A stretch of DNA of 61,682 bases, taken from contig JADFRD010000004.1 of the NCBI GenBank assembly GCA_022561485.1, positions 1 to 61,682 on the forward strand. The letters are read 5' to 3'. Each line of letters opens with the position of its first letter. The first letter of the stretch is position 1. The translations under genes and the position numbers were made by a program. This document shows, piece after piece, positions 1 through 8,710 of this stretch. The notes under the pieces are model-generated. The model was not told the origin of the DNA, searched no databases, and saw only the letters and a program-made list of their open reading frames with translations. Source of the DNA: Fidelibacterota bacterium (lineage in GTDB: Bacteria; Fidelibacterota; Marinisomatia; Marinisomatales; TCS55).

Positions 1-1223
1 TAGAGGGGTTTGCCAAAGAATGTGCTATTGTTACACACACCCGATTGAAAATGGACAGTGAAAAAGGACTTGTGGTTGATCCTGAATCAAAATTGGAAGA
101 AGAAGTGATCGTGCGTCCTACGTCCGAAACAGTGATTTGGTCTATGTATAAAAAATGGATTCAGTCTTATCGGGATTTACCGTTATTGATCAACCAATGG
201 GCCAATGTTGTCCGGTGGGAAATGCGTACTCGATTATTTTTAAGAACAACGGAATTTCTCTGGCAGGAGGGTCACACAGCCCACGCTACGGCCGAAGAAG
301 CGCAAGAGGAAACGTTAGCCATTCTGGAGTTGTATCGTCAACTGTTAGAGGACTATTTGGCCATTCCGGTTTTTACAGGCCTGAAAACAGAAGTAGAGAA
401 ATTTGCAGGTGCAGAATCAACGTATTGTATTGAAGCAATGATGGGAGATAAGCGAGCCCTCCAGGCCGGGACGTCGCATAATCTCGGGCAGAATTTTGCT
501 AAAGCATTCGATGTAACGTTCCAGACCAAAGATAATCAAGAAGACTACGTTTATGCCACAAGCTGGGGCATCAGCACACGGCTGGTAGGTGCGGTAATTA
601 TGGCTCATGGTGATGATAAGGGTATGAGACTCCCCCCCAGAATTGCTCCATATCAAGTCGTCATTGTTCCCATTGTCCGGAATGAAGAACATGAAAAAAT
701 GATTAAAGATTTTATTGAGCCACTTGTTTTTGGGCTCAAGGAAAAGGGTGTTAGAATTCATGAAGACTGGACAGATAATTCTCCCGGTTTCAAATTTAAT
801 GAATGGGAAATGAAAGGCGCACCTTTAAGAATGGAAGTGGGTCCAAGGGATGTTGAAAATAATCAGGTGGTTGTGGTTCGTCGGGATACAGGTGAGAAGA
901 TGTTTTTAAATAAAAATGATCTAATCAGCAGCATTCCGAGTTTATTGGATGAAATTCAATCAGAACTGTTTAAACAGGCCAAAGCGTTTCGGGATGAAAA
1001 TACACTTAATACTTCCAGTTACGATGAATTCAAAACAATGATAAAAAAAGGCGGTTTTGTCCGTTGCGGTTGGGATGGAAATCCGGAAACAGAAGCAGCT
1101 GTCAAAGAAGAAACTAAGGCGACAATTCGCCTCATTCCTTTTGATGGGCATATTGAAGATTTAAAGTGTGTTTATTCCGGTAAACCGGCCAAACATGAGG
1201 TGATCTACGCAAAGGCGTATTGA
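1..1223 (+). CDS. proS: Prolyl-tRNA synthetase, archaeal/eukaryal-type, 5' truncated by window
   Basis: Charges tRNA-Pro with proline in the cytoplasm. The reading frame is open from the window edge (codons start at base 3) and the first residues already align with the region before the VRPTSE motif, so the N-terminus lies outside the window. Class II synthetase motifs are visible: VRPTSETVIW, a motif 2 region RWEMRTRLFLRTTEFLWQEG, and a motif 3 GISTRLVGAVIMAHGDDKG. An anticodon-binding domain follows, then a C-terminal extension containing CGW and ending in tyrosine, as in the archaeal/eukaryal-like ProRS form that also occurs in many bacteria. There is no bacterial-type editing insertion between motifs 2 and 3. 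The next gene, recO, follows after 15 nt. Confidence 0.95.
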   Translation, partial: EGFAKECAIVTHTRLKMDSEKGLVVDPESKLEEEVIVRPTSETVIWSMYKKWIQSYRDLPLLINQWANVVRWEMRTRLFLRTTEFLWQEGHTAHATAEEAQEETLAILELYRQLLEDYLAIPVFTGLKTEVEKFAGAESTYCIEAMMGDKRALQAGTSHNLGQNFAKAFDVTFQTKDNQEDYVYATSWGISTRLVGAVIMAHGDDKGMRLPPRIAPYQVVIVPIVRNEEHEKMIKDFIEPLVFGLKEKGVRIHEDWTDNSPGFKFNEWEMKGAPLRMEVGPRDVENNQVVVVRRDTGEKMFLNKNDLISSIPSLLDEIQSELFKQAKAFRDENTLNTSSYDEFKTMIKKGGFVRCGWDGNPETEAAVKEETKATIRLIPFDGHIEDLKCVYSGKPAKHEVIYAKAY

Positions 1224-1238
1224 TCAGCAACGATCATC

Positions 1239-1943
1239 ATGATCGTTGAAACACCAGCCATTGTACTAAAACGTTTTCCGTATTCTGACAGCAGTGTCAT
1301 TGCACATTGTTTCACAAGGGAATATGGAAAAATAAGTATTATGGTCAGAGGCGCCCAGCGTAAAAGAGATCCGTTGAGTTCCTATTTTCAGCCGGCGAAT
1401 CATCTGGAAATTCTTTTTTATTATAAGGAAAACCGCGATTTACAAACACTGTCAAAAGTGAGTTTTATGGATAATTGGATTCTTTTTCAAGACGAATTGA
1501 AAAAACTAACTTATGCACTTTCCGCAATTGAAATAACCGATAAAACCATTACGGATCATGACCCTCATGAAATCCTTTTTGATGAGCTTGTGGCAACGTT
1601 ATCTTATTTTCATACTGAAGAAAAGTATTTCAATTTATGTTTTTGGTATTATGAACTAAAATTGTTGAGCCTGTTAGGTTTTCAGCCATCCTTGCCGGAA
1701 AGGGAGTTCCCGGGGATGGTTCTCCCAAATCCAAACGCCGGTCCTAACAGCCGTCAAATTTTAGAGTTTTTACTCCAGGCAAATATACATGATAGCACAT
1801 TCAAATCTGACTTGGCTCTGCAAGAGGTTACCGCAAAAGACAGGCGAATTGTAGGCAGTTATATCCTATCCAATTTAGAATATCATTTTGAGACATGTCG
1901 AAATCTTAAATCGTTAAAAGTGCTGAAACAATTATTGTCATAA
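1239..1943 (+). CDS. recO: DNA repair protein RecO
   Basis: RecO acts in the RecFOR pathway, displacing SSB and helping to load RecA at gaps. The 234-residue length is normal for the family. The N-terminal OB-fold signature is clear (TPAIVLKRFPYSDSSVIAHC, then YGKISIMVRGAQRKRDPLSSYFQP), followed by the helical C-terminal domain with YELKLLSLLGFQP. The four-cysteine zinc knuckle of many RecO proteins is absent, as is common in Bacteroidota-like members. The ATG at 1239 is taken because the family starts with this hydrophobic strand. The gene ends one base before the next begins, so it is co-transcribed with its neighbours. Confidence 0.9.
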   Translation: MIVETPAIVLKRFPYSDSSVIAHCFTREYGKISIMVRGAQRKRDPLSSYFQPANHLEILFYYKENRDLQTLSKVSFMDNWILFQDELKKLTYALSAIEITDKTITDHDPHEILFDELVATLSYFHTEEKYFNLCFWYYELKLLSLLGFQPSLPEREFPGMVLPNPNAGPNSRQILEFLLQANIHDSTFKSDLALQEVTAKDRRIVGSYILSNLEYHFETCRNLKSLKVLKQLLS

Positions 1944-1944
1944 A

Positions 1945-2817
1945 ATGGGTAATGAAATCATTAAAGGAGTTCTGTCAGAATCGGATGGAAAACCCTTTAT
2001 AATCGGTAAAAACGGGATGAAATATTTTGAAAACAGAATGATCTGGAGTGGATATTTAACCCATTGGCTGAATAAAAATATTTGCGCCAGAACACTTCCG
2101 CAAACCGATTATGAAACGGGCAACCCTATTATCATTCTATGGCCTGATGTTCAAAAAACCGCGGAACCTATTGTGGAATTTTACTATAATGAGCGCTTAG
2201 TAAAATATCCGGCATCATTGTTCGGTCACAACGCCATTAGCATTAATGGGGGCATTTACAATTTTTCCCATTTAATCAATGAAAATGAAATGATGACATC
2301 GGAAGAATATTTTTATCGTCCGGCATTAGGGGAATTTGCTCCCTCGCCCCAAAGTGGAAAATTTGAGATTCTGGAGGAGGGGCGAGTCTATTATGATAAA
2401 TTCGGACGTAATTTTATGCGTACTATCCATGTATTTCGGATAAAAGGGATGGACACCGAAAAGTTGAGCTCAATTTATAACCATGAGCTGGACGTGATCC
2501 ACAATACTCCGGTGAATCCGAAAACACCGGAGAAATATAAAGATTTTAGCATTTTCAATCGTAGTTGTTCTACCATTATTCGCGATGGTCTTATTAAATA
2601 TGGATTTAAAAATTTAAAGGGTATATTGCCAAGAGATCTCTTCGTAAATGTCATATATAATATGAATAAACAAAAGGTTGTAATGGACGTTGAATTGGAA
2701 CTTTGTACTATGCCGCAATTAAAAGTGCCGGAAGCACCCAAATCAGTTGTGACACCATTAATGAGTTTGAAAAATAGAAAACGATACAAAGCACTTGAAA
2801 AAATAGGTTTAGTGTGA
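1945..2817 (+). CDS. Putative permuted papain-fold (DUF4105-like) protein
   Basis: A 290-residue protein with no signal peptide and no confident name. Residues 1-80 look beta-rich. After that comes SLFGHNAISINGGIYNFSH, which resembles the 'FGH.al.i....YN' motif at the His of DUF4105/LRAT-type papain folds. Later, FNRSCSTIIRDGL (Cys about 208) resembles their 'N.NC.T.ird.l' nucleophile motif. The order His95 then Cys208 is that of the circularly permuted NlpC/P60-like class. If this is correct, the protein could be a thiol hydrolase or acyltransferase acting on lipids or peptidoglycan. It sits between recO (1 nt gap) and a rhomboid protease (4 nt overlap), which suggests a single transcript. 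The family assignment rests on motif resemblance only. Confidence 0.6.
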   Translation: MGNEIIKGVLSESDGKPFIIGKNGMKYFENRMIWSGYLTHWLNKNICARTLPQTDYETGNPIIILWPDVQKTAEPIVEFYYNERLVKYPASLFGHNAISINGGIYNFSHLINENEMMTSEEYFYRPALGEFAPSPQSGKFEILEEGRVYYDKFGRNFMRTIHVFRIKGMDTEKLSSIYNHELDVIHNTPVNPKTPEKYKDFSIFNRSCSTIIRDGLIKYGFKNLKGILPRDLFVNVIYNMNKQKVVMDVELELCTMPQLKVPEAPKSVVTPLMSLKNRKRYKALEKIGLV

Positions 2818-3638
2818 GATATCAATTTCAATCCGAACACGGTAATGTATCTTTTAAACCGAAGTTTTTTACAGAAGCGATTAAGGTCCTTATATGGATC
2901 AATATCGGCCTGTTTATTCTAAAAGAATTGTCAGCAAGCCAAGTTGATTTAGCGCGTTTATTTGGACTTTCACCCAATATGGTTTGGCCGATGATTTGGC
3001 AGCCGGTGACTTATATGTTTATCCATGGAGATATATTTCATGTATTGATCAATATGTTCGTATTGTGGATGTTTGGTTCTGAAATGGAATCCATTTGGGG
3101 GAGAACAGAATTTTTACGATATTATTTTTTAACGGGTGTTGGTTCAGGATTGATTTGGCTTTTGTTTAATATTGCTCAACCATATTCAGTGCTCATTGGT
3201 GCAAGCGGGGCAATATACGGGATTTTATTGGCCTACGGGATGATGTTTCCCAACCGAACCGTTTATCTCTATTTTCTGATTCCAATCAAAGTAAAATGGT
3301 TTGTGATTTTTCTCGGTGTAATCGCTTTTGTATCTTCTTTAAATAACTATTCGAATATCAGCCATATAACCCATTTATCCGGGATGGTAATCGGTTTTAT
3401 ATATCTGCGGTATTATAGACGCTGGAAAGATATGAAATTTTCTATCCATAAACAGTTAGAAGAATTCCGAATTTCACGCACAACACGTAAAAAACAGCAA
3501 CGTATGAAAATGCAGAGGAAAGTTGATCAATTATTGGATAAAATTAATAAAGTAGGGTATGAAAAGTTGACGGAAGAAGAAAAAGATTTATTGTATAAAG
3601 CCAGTCAGGATTTTTCCCGGGGAAGAGAAAAAGATTAA
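2814..3638 (+). CDS. Rhomboid family intramembrane serine protease
   Basis: Cleaves membrane proteins within the bilayer. It has about six transmembrane segments between residues 20 and 200. The catalytic dyad is visible: Ser131 in GASGAIYG (family GxSG) and His187 in THLSG. The HGDIFHVLINMFVLWMFG stretch (oxyanion His and Asn) is also present. The C-terminal ~75 residues are soluble, basic and predicted helical, ending with acidic/basic patches. The start is a GTG whose last bases overlap the upstream stop (GTGA), implying translational coupling. The natural substrate cannot be inferred from context. Confidence 0.92.
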   Translation: MRYQFQSEHGNVSFKPKFFTEAIKVLIWINIGLFILKELSASQVDLARLFGLSPNMVWPMIWQPVTYMFIHGDIFHVLINMFVLWMFGSEMESIWGRTEFLRYYFLTGVGSGLIWLLFNIAQPYSVLIGASGAIYGILLAYGMMFPNRTVYLYFLIPIKVKWFVIFLGVIAFVSSLNNYSNISHITHLSGMVIGFIYLRYYRRWKDMKFSIHKQLEEFRISRTTRKKQQRMKMQRKVDQLLDKINKVGYEKLTEEEKDLLYKASQDFSRGREKD

Positions 3639-3864
3639 TTTTATATCGTTTGGTCGATTGAATGTATGACTGATTGAACGGCATGAACGGAAGGGAGATA
3701 TATGATGGGAAATGCCTACTGGTCTGCAACCGGTTAACACTGGGATGTAACTGAATTCATCTATAGACGGTATGGTCACTTGCAAAAACACATTAACACT
3801 CTAAAACTTCCTAATCTTAATCCAGCTGAGGAAAACAAATTCAATCCATCATGCAATCAATCCA
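3639..3864. other. Convergent intergenic spacer
   Basis: About 226 bases between the rhomboid gene (plus strand) and the exosortase accessory gene (minus strand). I see no gene, no strong hairpin with a T-run and no recognisable repeat here. Confidence 0.5.
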
Positions 3865-4368
3865 TTATTTTTTCATCAGTGTATCTGCTTCTTTAACAGC
3901 AAGAATTCCCAGTATCAAAAATATTGCTTTATATATTTTTTCGTGAACATTTGCTAATGGTGCAAGCCATGTTAAACCACCTAAAATTCCGATTGCCACT
4001 AAAGGAATGATCAAGAATAACGCCCAGTTGTAGAGCCAGATCACTCGACCAAAACGTTTATTTTTAGATGGCCAGATAAAGGCCATCGCCAACCAGAAAT
4101 AGCCATTAAAAGGCACTTCAATTTTTACTCGGGGAAATGAATTGGTTGTCGATTCCAGGAAAAATTCATCTATGCCCGGAGCAGAAATGATATCGTTTTC
4201 GGGCTTGATTAACGAATTAAAAGCAGGGAGAATAAATTCGCGAACGGCAAATGATTGTACAGGGCGAATAATTAAAATATAAAGGAGCCCGACAGCCGTC
4301 AGGCTGATGAAAAGCCGGCGCCAGAAAAAATATCGTTTTGTTCGTTTACTGTTGTCCATAAGAACCAT
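3865..4368 (-). CDS. Membrane protein associated with exosortase
   Basis: Up to 167 residues, with a hydrophobic segment near residues 17-35, an extracytoplasmic-looking middle (about 40-85), and two or three transmembrane helices between about 88 and 160. It overlaps the 3' end of the exosortase gene by 70 nt. An internal Met at residue 4 (start at 4359) is an equally good start. I do not recognise a named family, but exosortase genes in this wider group often have a small membrane partner directly downstream. The probable role is as an accessory to the sorting enzyme, either in substrate handling or in attachment of the cleaved product; this is inferred from position only. Confidence 0.65.
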   Translation of the reverse strand: MVLMDNSKRTKRYFFWRRLFISLTAVGLLYILIIRPVQSFAVREFILPAFNSLIKPENDIISAPGIDEFFLESTTNSFPRVKIEVPFNGYFWLAMAFIWPSKNKRFGRVIWLYNWALFLIIPLVAIGILGGLTWLAPLANVHEKIYKAIFLILGILAVKEADTLMKK

Positions 4369-4835
4369 AGCGTTAACACGATTGGATAGAAAAACACATA
4401 AGAACTATAAAGATGTACAGGCTCCCAATAATTCGGGAAATACAAATTGGAAAGAGTAAAAAATGCAATGCGAAATACATTCGCTGTAAATATTAATCCA
4501 ATTCCACCGGCTAAAAACAATACTCTTTTTTTAATATTACCGGGATAGGCGATAATAAAACCGGAGTAAAGTCCGAGTAAATCAAACCCATTGCAGCCGT
4601 TTTGAATCTCAATTCCTCTGTTTCCAACGCAGGCAATAACGCGACCGGTAGATTCAATGTCCCAGCCTAAAAAAGATAAGCCCACGGCAGCGAGTTTTAC
4701 ACCCGTCAGACTCAACCAGGTGTCCAGCCTGCCGTCGGGTAATACGACCAAATCATAGAGCAATTGCCAGGCTGCGTATACACCACCGGCTTTCAGAAGA
4801 AAGAGGGTAAGCGGGGATAGTTTTATTTTTATCAT
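4299..4835 (-). CDS. Exosortase/archaeosortase family protein
   Basis: A compact 178-residue polytopic membrane transpeptidase-like enzyme that should cleave a C-terminal sorting signal and transfer the product to an acceptor. The three family catalytic residues are all visible: Cys81 in NGCNGFDLLGLYSGF, Arg122 in ANVFRIAFF and His141 in VHLYSSYVFF. The CNG rather than CSG context resembles exosortases described from Bacteroidota, such as the XrtF/XrtN types. A 62-residue protein with the matching tripartite tail lies 133 nt upstream on the same strand, and an accessory membrane protein overlaps its 3' end. The subfamily letter cannot be decided by eye. Confidence 0.88.
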   Translation of the reverse strand: MIKIKLSPLTLFLLKAGGVYAAWQLLYDLVVLPDGRLDTWLSLTGVKLAAVGLSFLGWDIESTGRVIACVGNRGIEIQNGCNGFDLLGLYSGFIIAYPGNIKKRVLFLAGGIGLIFTANVFRIAFFTLSNLYFPNYWEPVHLYSSYVFFYPIVLTLWFLWTTVNEQNDIFSGAGFSSA

Positions 4836-4968
4836 TTAGTTTAATTCAAAAATCTTTGCGGAAGCTGGGGCTTTACCCAAACGTTTTTGTTATAAAATGA
4901 TTGCATCAATGAAACAAAAACTTCCGTAAAGATTCTTTTTTCTTGCTCCTTTTTCCATAATCCTAATC

Positions 4969-5157
4969 CTAATCTTTATCCTTATTCCTATTCCTGTCCA
5001 GCAATTTTTTCAATGCTATAGCTCCGCCGGCTAACGCTAAGAGTCCAAGACCGCCTATAGGTGCTTGGTTGGGTGTACTGGGGAAACTCGGTTGAGCGGT
5101 GAGCGTGGAAATGATTGGAAGTAAGAAAACGATGGTTTGTATAGCTTTGCTTTTCAT
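4969..5157 (-). CDS. Tiny exosortase substrate with signal peptide and C-terminal sorting signal
   Basis: A 62-residue protein made almost entirely of targeting signals. Residues 1-21 form a signal peptide ending TLTA, with predicted cleavage before Gln22. Residues 22-32 are a short polar Pro/Ser-rich stretch. Residues 33-53 start with the motif PIGG and continue as a glycine-rich hydrophobic helix (LGLLALAGGAIALKK). The tail is a highly charged cluster (DRNRNKDKD). This is the tripartite architecture of PEP-CTERM-like signals and resembles the short 'PID-CTERM' proteins of Bacteroidota. After both cleavages only about 11 residues would remain. An SD-like AAGGAG lies upstream of the ATG. Location directly before the exosortase supports a dedicated enzyme-substrate pair. 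Confidence 0.8.
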   Translation of the reverse strand: MKSKAIQTIVFLLPIISTLTAQPSFPSTPNQAPIGGLGLLALAGGAIALKKLLDRNRNKDKD

Positions 5158-5409
5158 AATTCATACTCCTTATTTTAAAATTAATTAAACCTTCGGTAGG
5201 TTCTGGAAAACCGTTAATTTATTGCTTAATTCTTTTTGCATTTGATTATCCATAACCGTCAAAGGTTTTTCTCTGTCTTCTTTGTAAAATGGATGTCCTC
5301 AGCGATGGAAAAACTTTGTGGAAGTTTCCTCCTGCGCCGAAGCTTCGATGGACAAGTATAACTTTCGCAAAGTCCATAGCCAACAATCCATCAATCCAAT
5401 TTTCCATTT

Positions 5410-7530
5410 TTATTTCAATAGTGTAATTTTCTGGTTAAACGTTTTATTTCCGGCCTTCAATTGCAGTATATATAATCCCGAGGACAAATTATTCGGATTC
5501 CATTGAATACTGTAACTGCCGATAGGGAGAGCTTCATTGATCAATGTTTCCACCCATTGTCCTTTGATGTCGTAAACCTGAAGAAGCGTCGCATAGGTCG
5601 CTGCTATGTTAAATTTAATTGTCGTACTGAGATTAAACGGATTCGGATACGCCGGATACAGAGCAAATTCTTTCGGCAGATTGGTTGGTTCATCTTCTGC
5701 CGTTAATGCACCATAAGATATAGTCAGTGTAAAATGACTTTCTCCCACTTGCGGATAAATGTTCACGCCCCCGGAGCCATACGCAGGAAAATTTCCCTTT
5801 TCTTCTGTGGTGAAGGTGTATTCGTTTTCTTCATCCAAGTTGATAGTTGTTCCTGTAATATTATCCGTCAAGGTTATGGCTGTTATAGTCATAGGCAGAT
5901 TGCTCAAATTCCAGGTTATAGTTACTTCATTTTCTTCGGTAACAAAGTTGGTGTTTTCATCTAGGGATAAATACATAATGTCCAACGGTATGCTAATCGA
6001 ACCTTCAGAAGAATAAGGCAGATTATTGATATCCAGTCCATTGCCTTCCGCAAAACTTAAACAAACGACTCTTTCAGTTGGCGTCATGGGTAATAATTTA
6101 TAGGCATCGGCGTTGTCTATTCCTTCTTCACCATTATTCATAAACGACACAAAGGTCTGGTCGCTGTAATCTCCGGCTGTTATGGTAAAATTCATACTGC
6201 CGGCGCTGTCATTCAGGGTTTTATAAAATGTTCCCGCGCTGGAAGATTTATCTGCCATTTCAATAGTCACCGATCCTGTCACGCTACTGGCCTGTACCCA
6301 GAAACTCTGATAGGGTGCGATTAGACCATTGGTTAAACTACCGATACTACCGTTCCAGGTTTTGTAGGCAGACGAGGCATCATCCCAAACATAAACAGAT
6401 GTAGTTACATTTGTTCGAGTGACCAGATCCCAATCAATCGTTTGAGCATAGGGATTACCAACTAAAGCCCAGTTACCACTTGATATATTTCCTACGGTGG
6501 CGCTGGAACTGTTCTCTGTACCTGAAACTGAGAGCGTAACGGGCAGATCATCCGTTCCGTCATTATCTGTATCGGCAAAGACATAAACCAGAAATCCTTC
6601 CCCTGCTGTTAGTGACGCTGTGGATAAATTGGATAATGCAGTCCAGCTCTGGCTGGATACATCAAAGGTCCATACATTGGCTGAACCGGAAGTCACATCA
6701 GCACCTGTCATACCCTGAGTCCATAGTTCCGAAAGTAAATCACTATAGATTTGACCCGAGATTGGGCTGCTCATCATGCGGAAACCTGAATCGCCTGCAA
6801 TTACGGTTCCCTCGGATGCAAAAATTACAATATCATCCAGAGCAAATTCATCTCTGTTACCACTCCCGGAGTTATCATCACCTGTCCATTTTAAGTAATA
6901 ACTGGCACCATCTGATATTGAAATAGAGATCGTTGTTGATTTGCTTGTTGAACTCCATGAAGGGGAGCCGTCTGCCGTCGCAGTGGAAGTGAGATCCAAT
7001 TCCGAAACATTCGTGTAGGTAGAATTATCTGATGAGTGATAGAAATTAAACGTATTGGCCCTACCTTTGTCATTGTACACATAAACCTTGTAGCTGACAT
7101 TAATTGCATAGATTGTACTTCCTGTATTATTAGTTAACTTTAAAATGAATGACCCTGGAGTGAAATCTGATCCTATTGGCTGAACTCCCAATGCATAATT
7201 TCCTATAGAAACCTCAAAGGCATAAATACCGCCGGTAGTTACTCCACCTGAACTGGATCCCCTTGCAAAATCAACAGATGTACTGTCACCCCCGAATGCA
7301 CCATCACCGTCACTTAATCCCGTGGCAATGAGGCCGTCGCAGTCTATCTGTCCGCTTGAGGGGGAACTAGCAAAGCCAGAACCATCAAACGAACCACTGT
7401 TGACGCCAGCTACAGTATTATCAAAATCGATCGTGTAATTTGTTTTAAGTGCAGCGATAGATAATTGGGCATAATTTACTTGTATAAAGATTAACATCAG
7501 AAATACAGTTAAGCTTAATCGGTTATACAT
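5410..7530 (-). CDS. Large secreted protein with T9SS type A C-terminal sorting domain
   Basis: A 706-residue exported protein. Residues 1-21 are a signal peptide (…IQVNYAQ). The body is Ser/Gly/Thr-rich, beta-sandwich-like sequence including WTGDDNSGSGNRDEFALDD, typical of surface Ig/jelly-roll repeats. A middle region (about 265-430) resembles the 'GFRMMSSP…W…NPYAQTIDW' modules of T9SS cargo. The last ~80 residues form a T9SS type A sorting domain: YPAYPNPFNLSTTIKF, then VYDIKGQ, then LSSGLYILQLKAG and a C-terminal KITLLK. The substrate or ligand is unknown. The start is supported by a strong AAGGAG eight bases upstream. It lies upstream of the exosortase cassette on the same strand, but a 252-nt gap suggests a separate transcript. 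Confidence 0.88.
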   Translation of the reverse strand: MYNRLSLTVFLMLIFIQVNYAQLSIAALKTNYTIDFDNTVAGVNSGSFDGSGFASSPSSGQIDCDGLIATGLSDGDGAFGGDSTSVDFARGSSSGGVTTGGIYAFEVSIGNYALGVQPIGSDFTPGSFILKLTNNTGSTIYAINVSYKVYVYNDKGRANTFNFYHSSDNSTYTNVSELDLTSTATADGSPSWSSTSKSTTISISISDGASYYLKWTGDDNSGSGNRDEFALDDIVIFASEGTVIAGDSGFRMMSSPISGQIYSDLLSELWTQGMTGADVTSGSANVWTFDVSSQSWTALSNLSTASLTAGEGFLVYVFADTDNDGTDDLPVTLSVSGTENSSSATVGNISSGNWALVGNPYAQTIDWDLVTRTNVTTSVYVWDDASSAYKTWNGSIGSLTNGLIAPYQSFWVQASSVTGSVTIEMADKSSSAGTFYKTLNDSAGSMNFTITAGDYSDQTFVSFMNNGEEGIDNADAYKLLPMTPTERVVCLSFAEGNGLDINNLPYSSEGSISIPLDIMYLSLDENTNFVTEENEVTITWNLSNLPMTITAITLTDNITGTTINLDEENEYTFTTEEKGNFPAYGSGGVNIYPQVGESHFTLTISYGALTAEDEPTNLPKEFALYPAYPNPFNLSTTIKFNIAATYATLLQVYDIKGQWVETLINEALPIGSYSIQWNPNNLSSGLYILQLKAGNKTFNQKITLLK

Positions 7531-7891
7531 TTCAATCTCCTTAATAGTTAGTTAATAGTTTAAGTATTCCTTGTGTAAGGTTGTAAAAAAAGCGATATAA
7601 TTTCAAACTTTTTCCTCTTACTCCTGCTATTTGTACTCTAAAAGTGTAATTGTAAAAGAGAAAAAACAGAAAGAAAAAATAAATGTATTTTACTAATATC
7701 ATATAATCATTTTATGAAAAAACCACCACTTGGTATATTAAAAAGCCTCAAAACAACACAACAGTATATGAATGAACTTTGATTATATCAACCATTACCA
7801 ATCAAAAATATATGTATTAACTTTACTTACAGGGGACATTTAGGAAATCTCCTTAAATTAGGTATAGCATTAGTAGGATTTAGGAGTAAAT
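7531..7891. other. Divergent intergenic region
   Basis: A 361-base, very AT-rich stretch between divergently transcribed genes (T9SS cargo to the left, MotA-type gene to the right). It must hold both promoters. It contains the SD AAGGAG for the left gene and AGGAG for the right gene (about 7882-7886). I see no RNA gene, repeat or open frame worth calling. Confidence 0.5.
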
Positions 7892-8707
7892 ATGGATTTT
7901 GGAACAGCAATCGGACTTATTGCCGGGATGGCAATTATAGCCGTGGGTGTAGTACGTAACGGCGGGGACCTTTATTGGTTTTATAACCTTAACTCTATCT
8001 TGATTGTGTTTGGTGGTACTTTCGCAGCGACTCTGGTGAATTATCCATTAAAACATGTTTTTAATATTTTTCGAGTGGTCAAAAATGTATTTACCGAGGA
8101 AGAATATGACTATCAGAACATGATAAATCAAATTGTTGAAAAAGCTGAAAAGGCTCGCAAAAGTGGAGTTATTTCTTTAGAAGCAGACCTGCCAAATATC
8201 GAAGACTCTTTTTTACGCAATGGATTGGAGTTAGCCATCAATGAAAGAGACCCTGGACTTTTACGTACATACTTACGACTGGAACTAAATAATATTGAGC
8301 GCCGCCATGGCATGGGGCAGGAGATCTTCTTTTATATGGGCGCCTATGCTCCCGCTTTTGGTATGCTGGGGACGATTATCGGACTCATAATTATGATGAA
8401 CAATTTTTCCGGAGCAGGCGATGGACAAGAAATCGATGCAATGTCGTTTAATGTCGCCCAAAAATTTGCAGAATTGCTGGGCGGAATGGGGTTGGCGCTA
8501 ATAACCACATTCTATGGTGTTTTGCTTGCCAATCTTGTTTTTTTACCCATTGGCGGTAAACTCAAACGAAAATCCGAAAATGAAATGATGCTTAAAAATA
8601 TTGTTTTAGAAGGTATTATCAGCATCCATAGAAAAGACCATCCAATTCTTATCAAAGAAAAATTGATGACATTTGTCCCAAGAACAGAACGACAGTTAGA
8701 GGATTAA
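7892..8707 (+). CDS. motA: MotA/PomA-type stator subunit
   Basis: Proton or sodium channel subunit of a rotary stator in the inner membrane. At 271 residues it has the family length, with TM helices near 5-25, 33-50, about 150-172 and 185-205. The family signature follows GAYAPAFGMLGTIIGLIIMM and GLALITTFYGVLLANLVFLP. The cytoplasmic loop between TM2 and TM3 carries the charged torque region (RNGLELAIN, LRLELNNIERRH). It is paired with a MotB-type gene 3 nt downstream. No flagellar gene occurs in the window, so the stator may serve a flagellum encoded elsewhere or a non-flagellar machine. Confidence 0.88.
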   Translation: MDFGTAIGLIAGMAIIAVGVVRNGGDLYWFYNLNSILIVFGGTFAATLVNYPLKHVFNIFRVVKNVFTEEEYDYQNMINQIVEKAEKARKSGVISLEADLPNIEDSFLRNGLELAINERDPGLLRTYLRLELNNIERRHGMGQEIFFYMGAYAPAFGMLGTIIGLIIMMNNFSGAGDGQEIDAMSFNVAQKFAELLGGMGLALITTFYGVLLANLVFLPIGGKLKRKSENEMMLKNIVLEGIISIHRKDHPILIKEKLMTFVPRTERQLED

Positions 8708-8710
8708 TCC

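Noticed and set aside
3588-3791. Minus-strand open frames across the rhomboid gene end and spacer
   Set aside because: They overlap the well-supported rhomboid gene, show no conserved motif and have no ribosome binding site.
5318-7109. Several open frames in other frames inside the T9SS cargo gene
   Set aside because: Shadows of a long gene with clear signal peptide and sorting domain; none has a recognisable domain.
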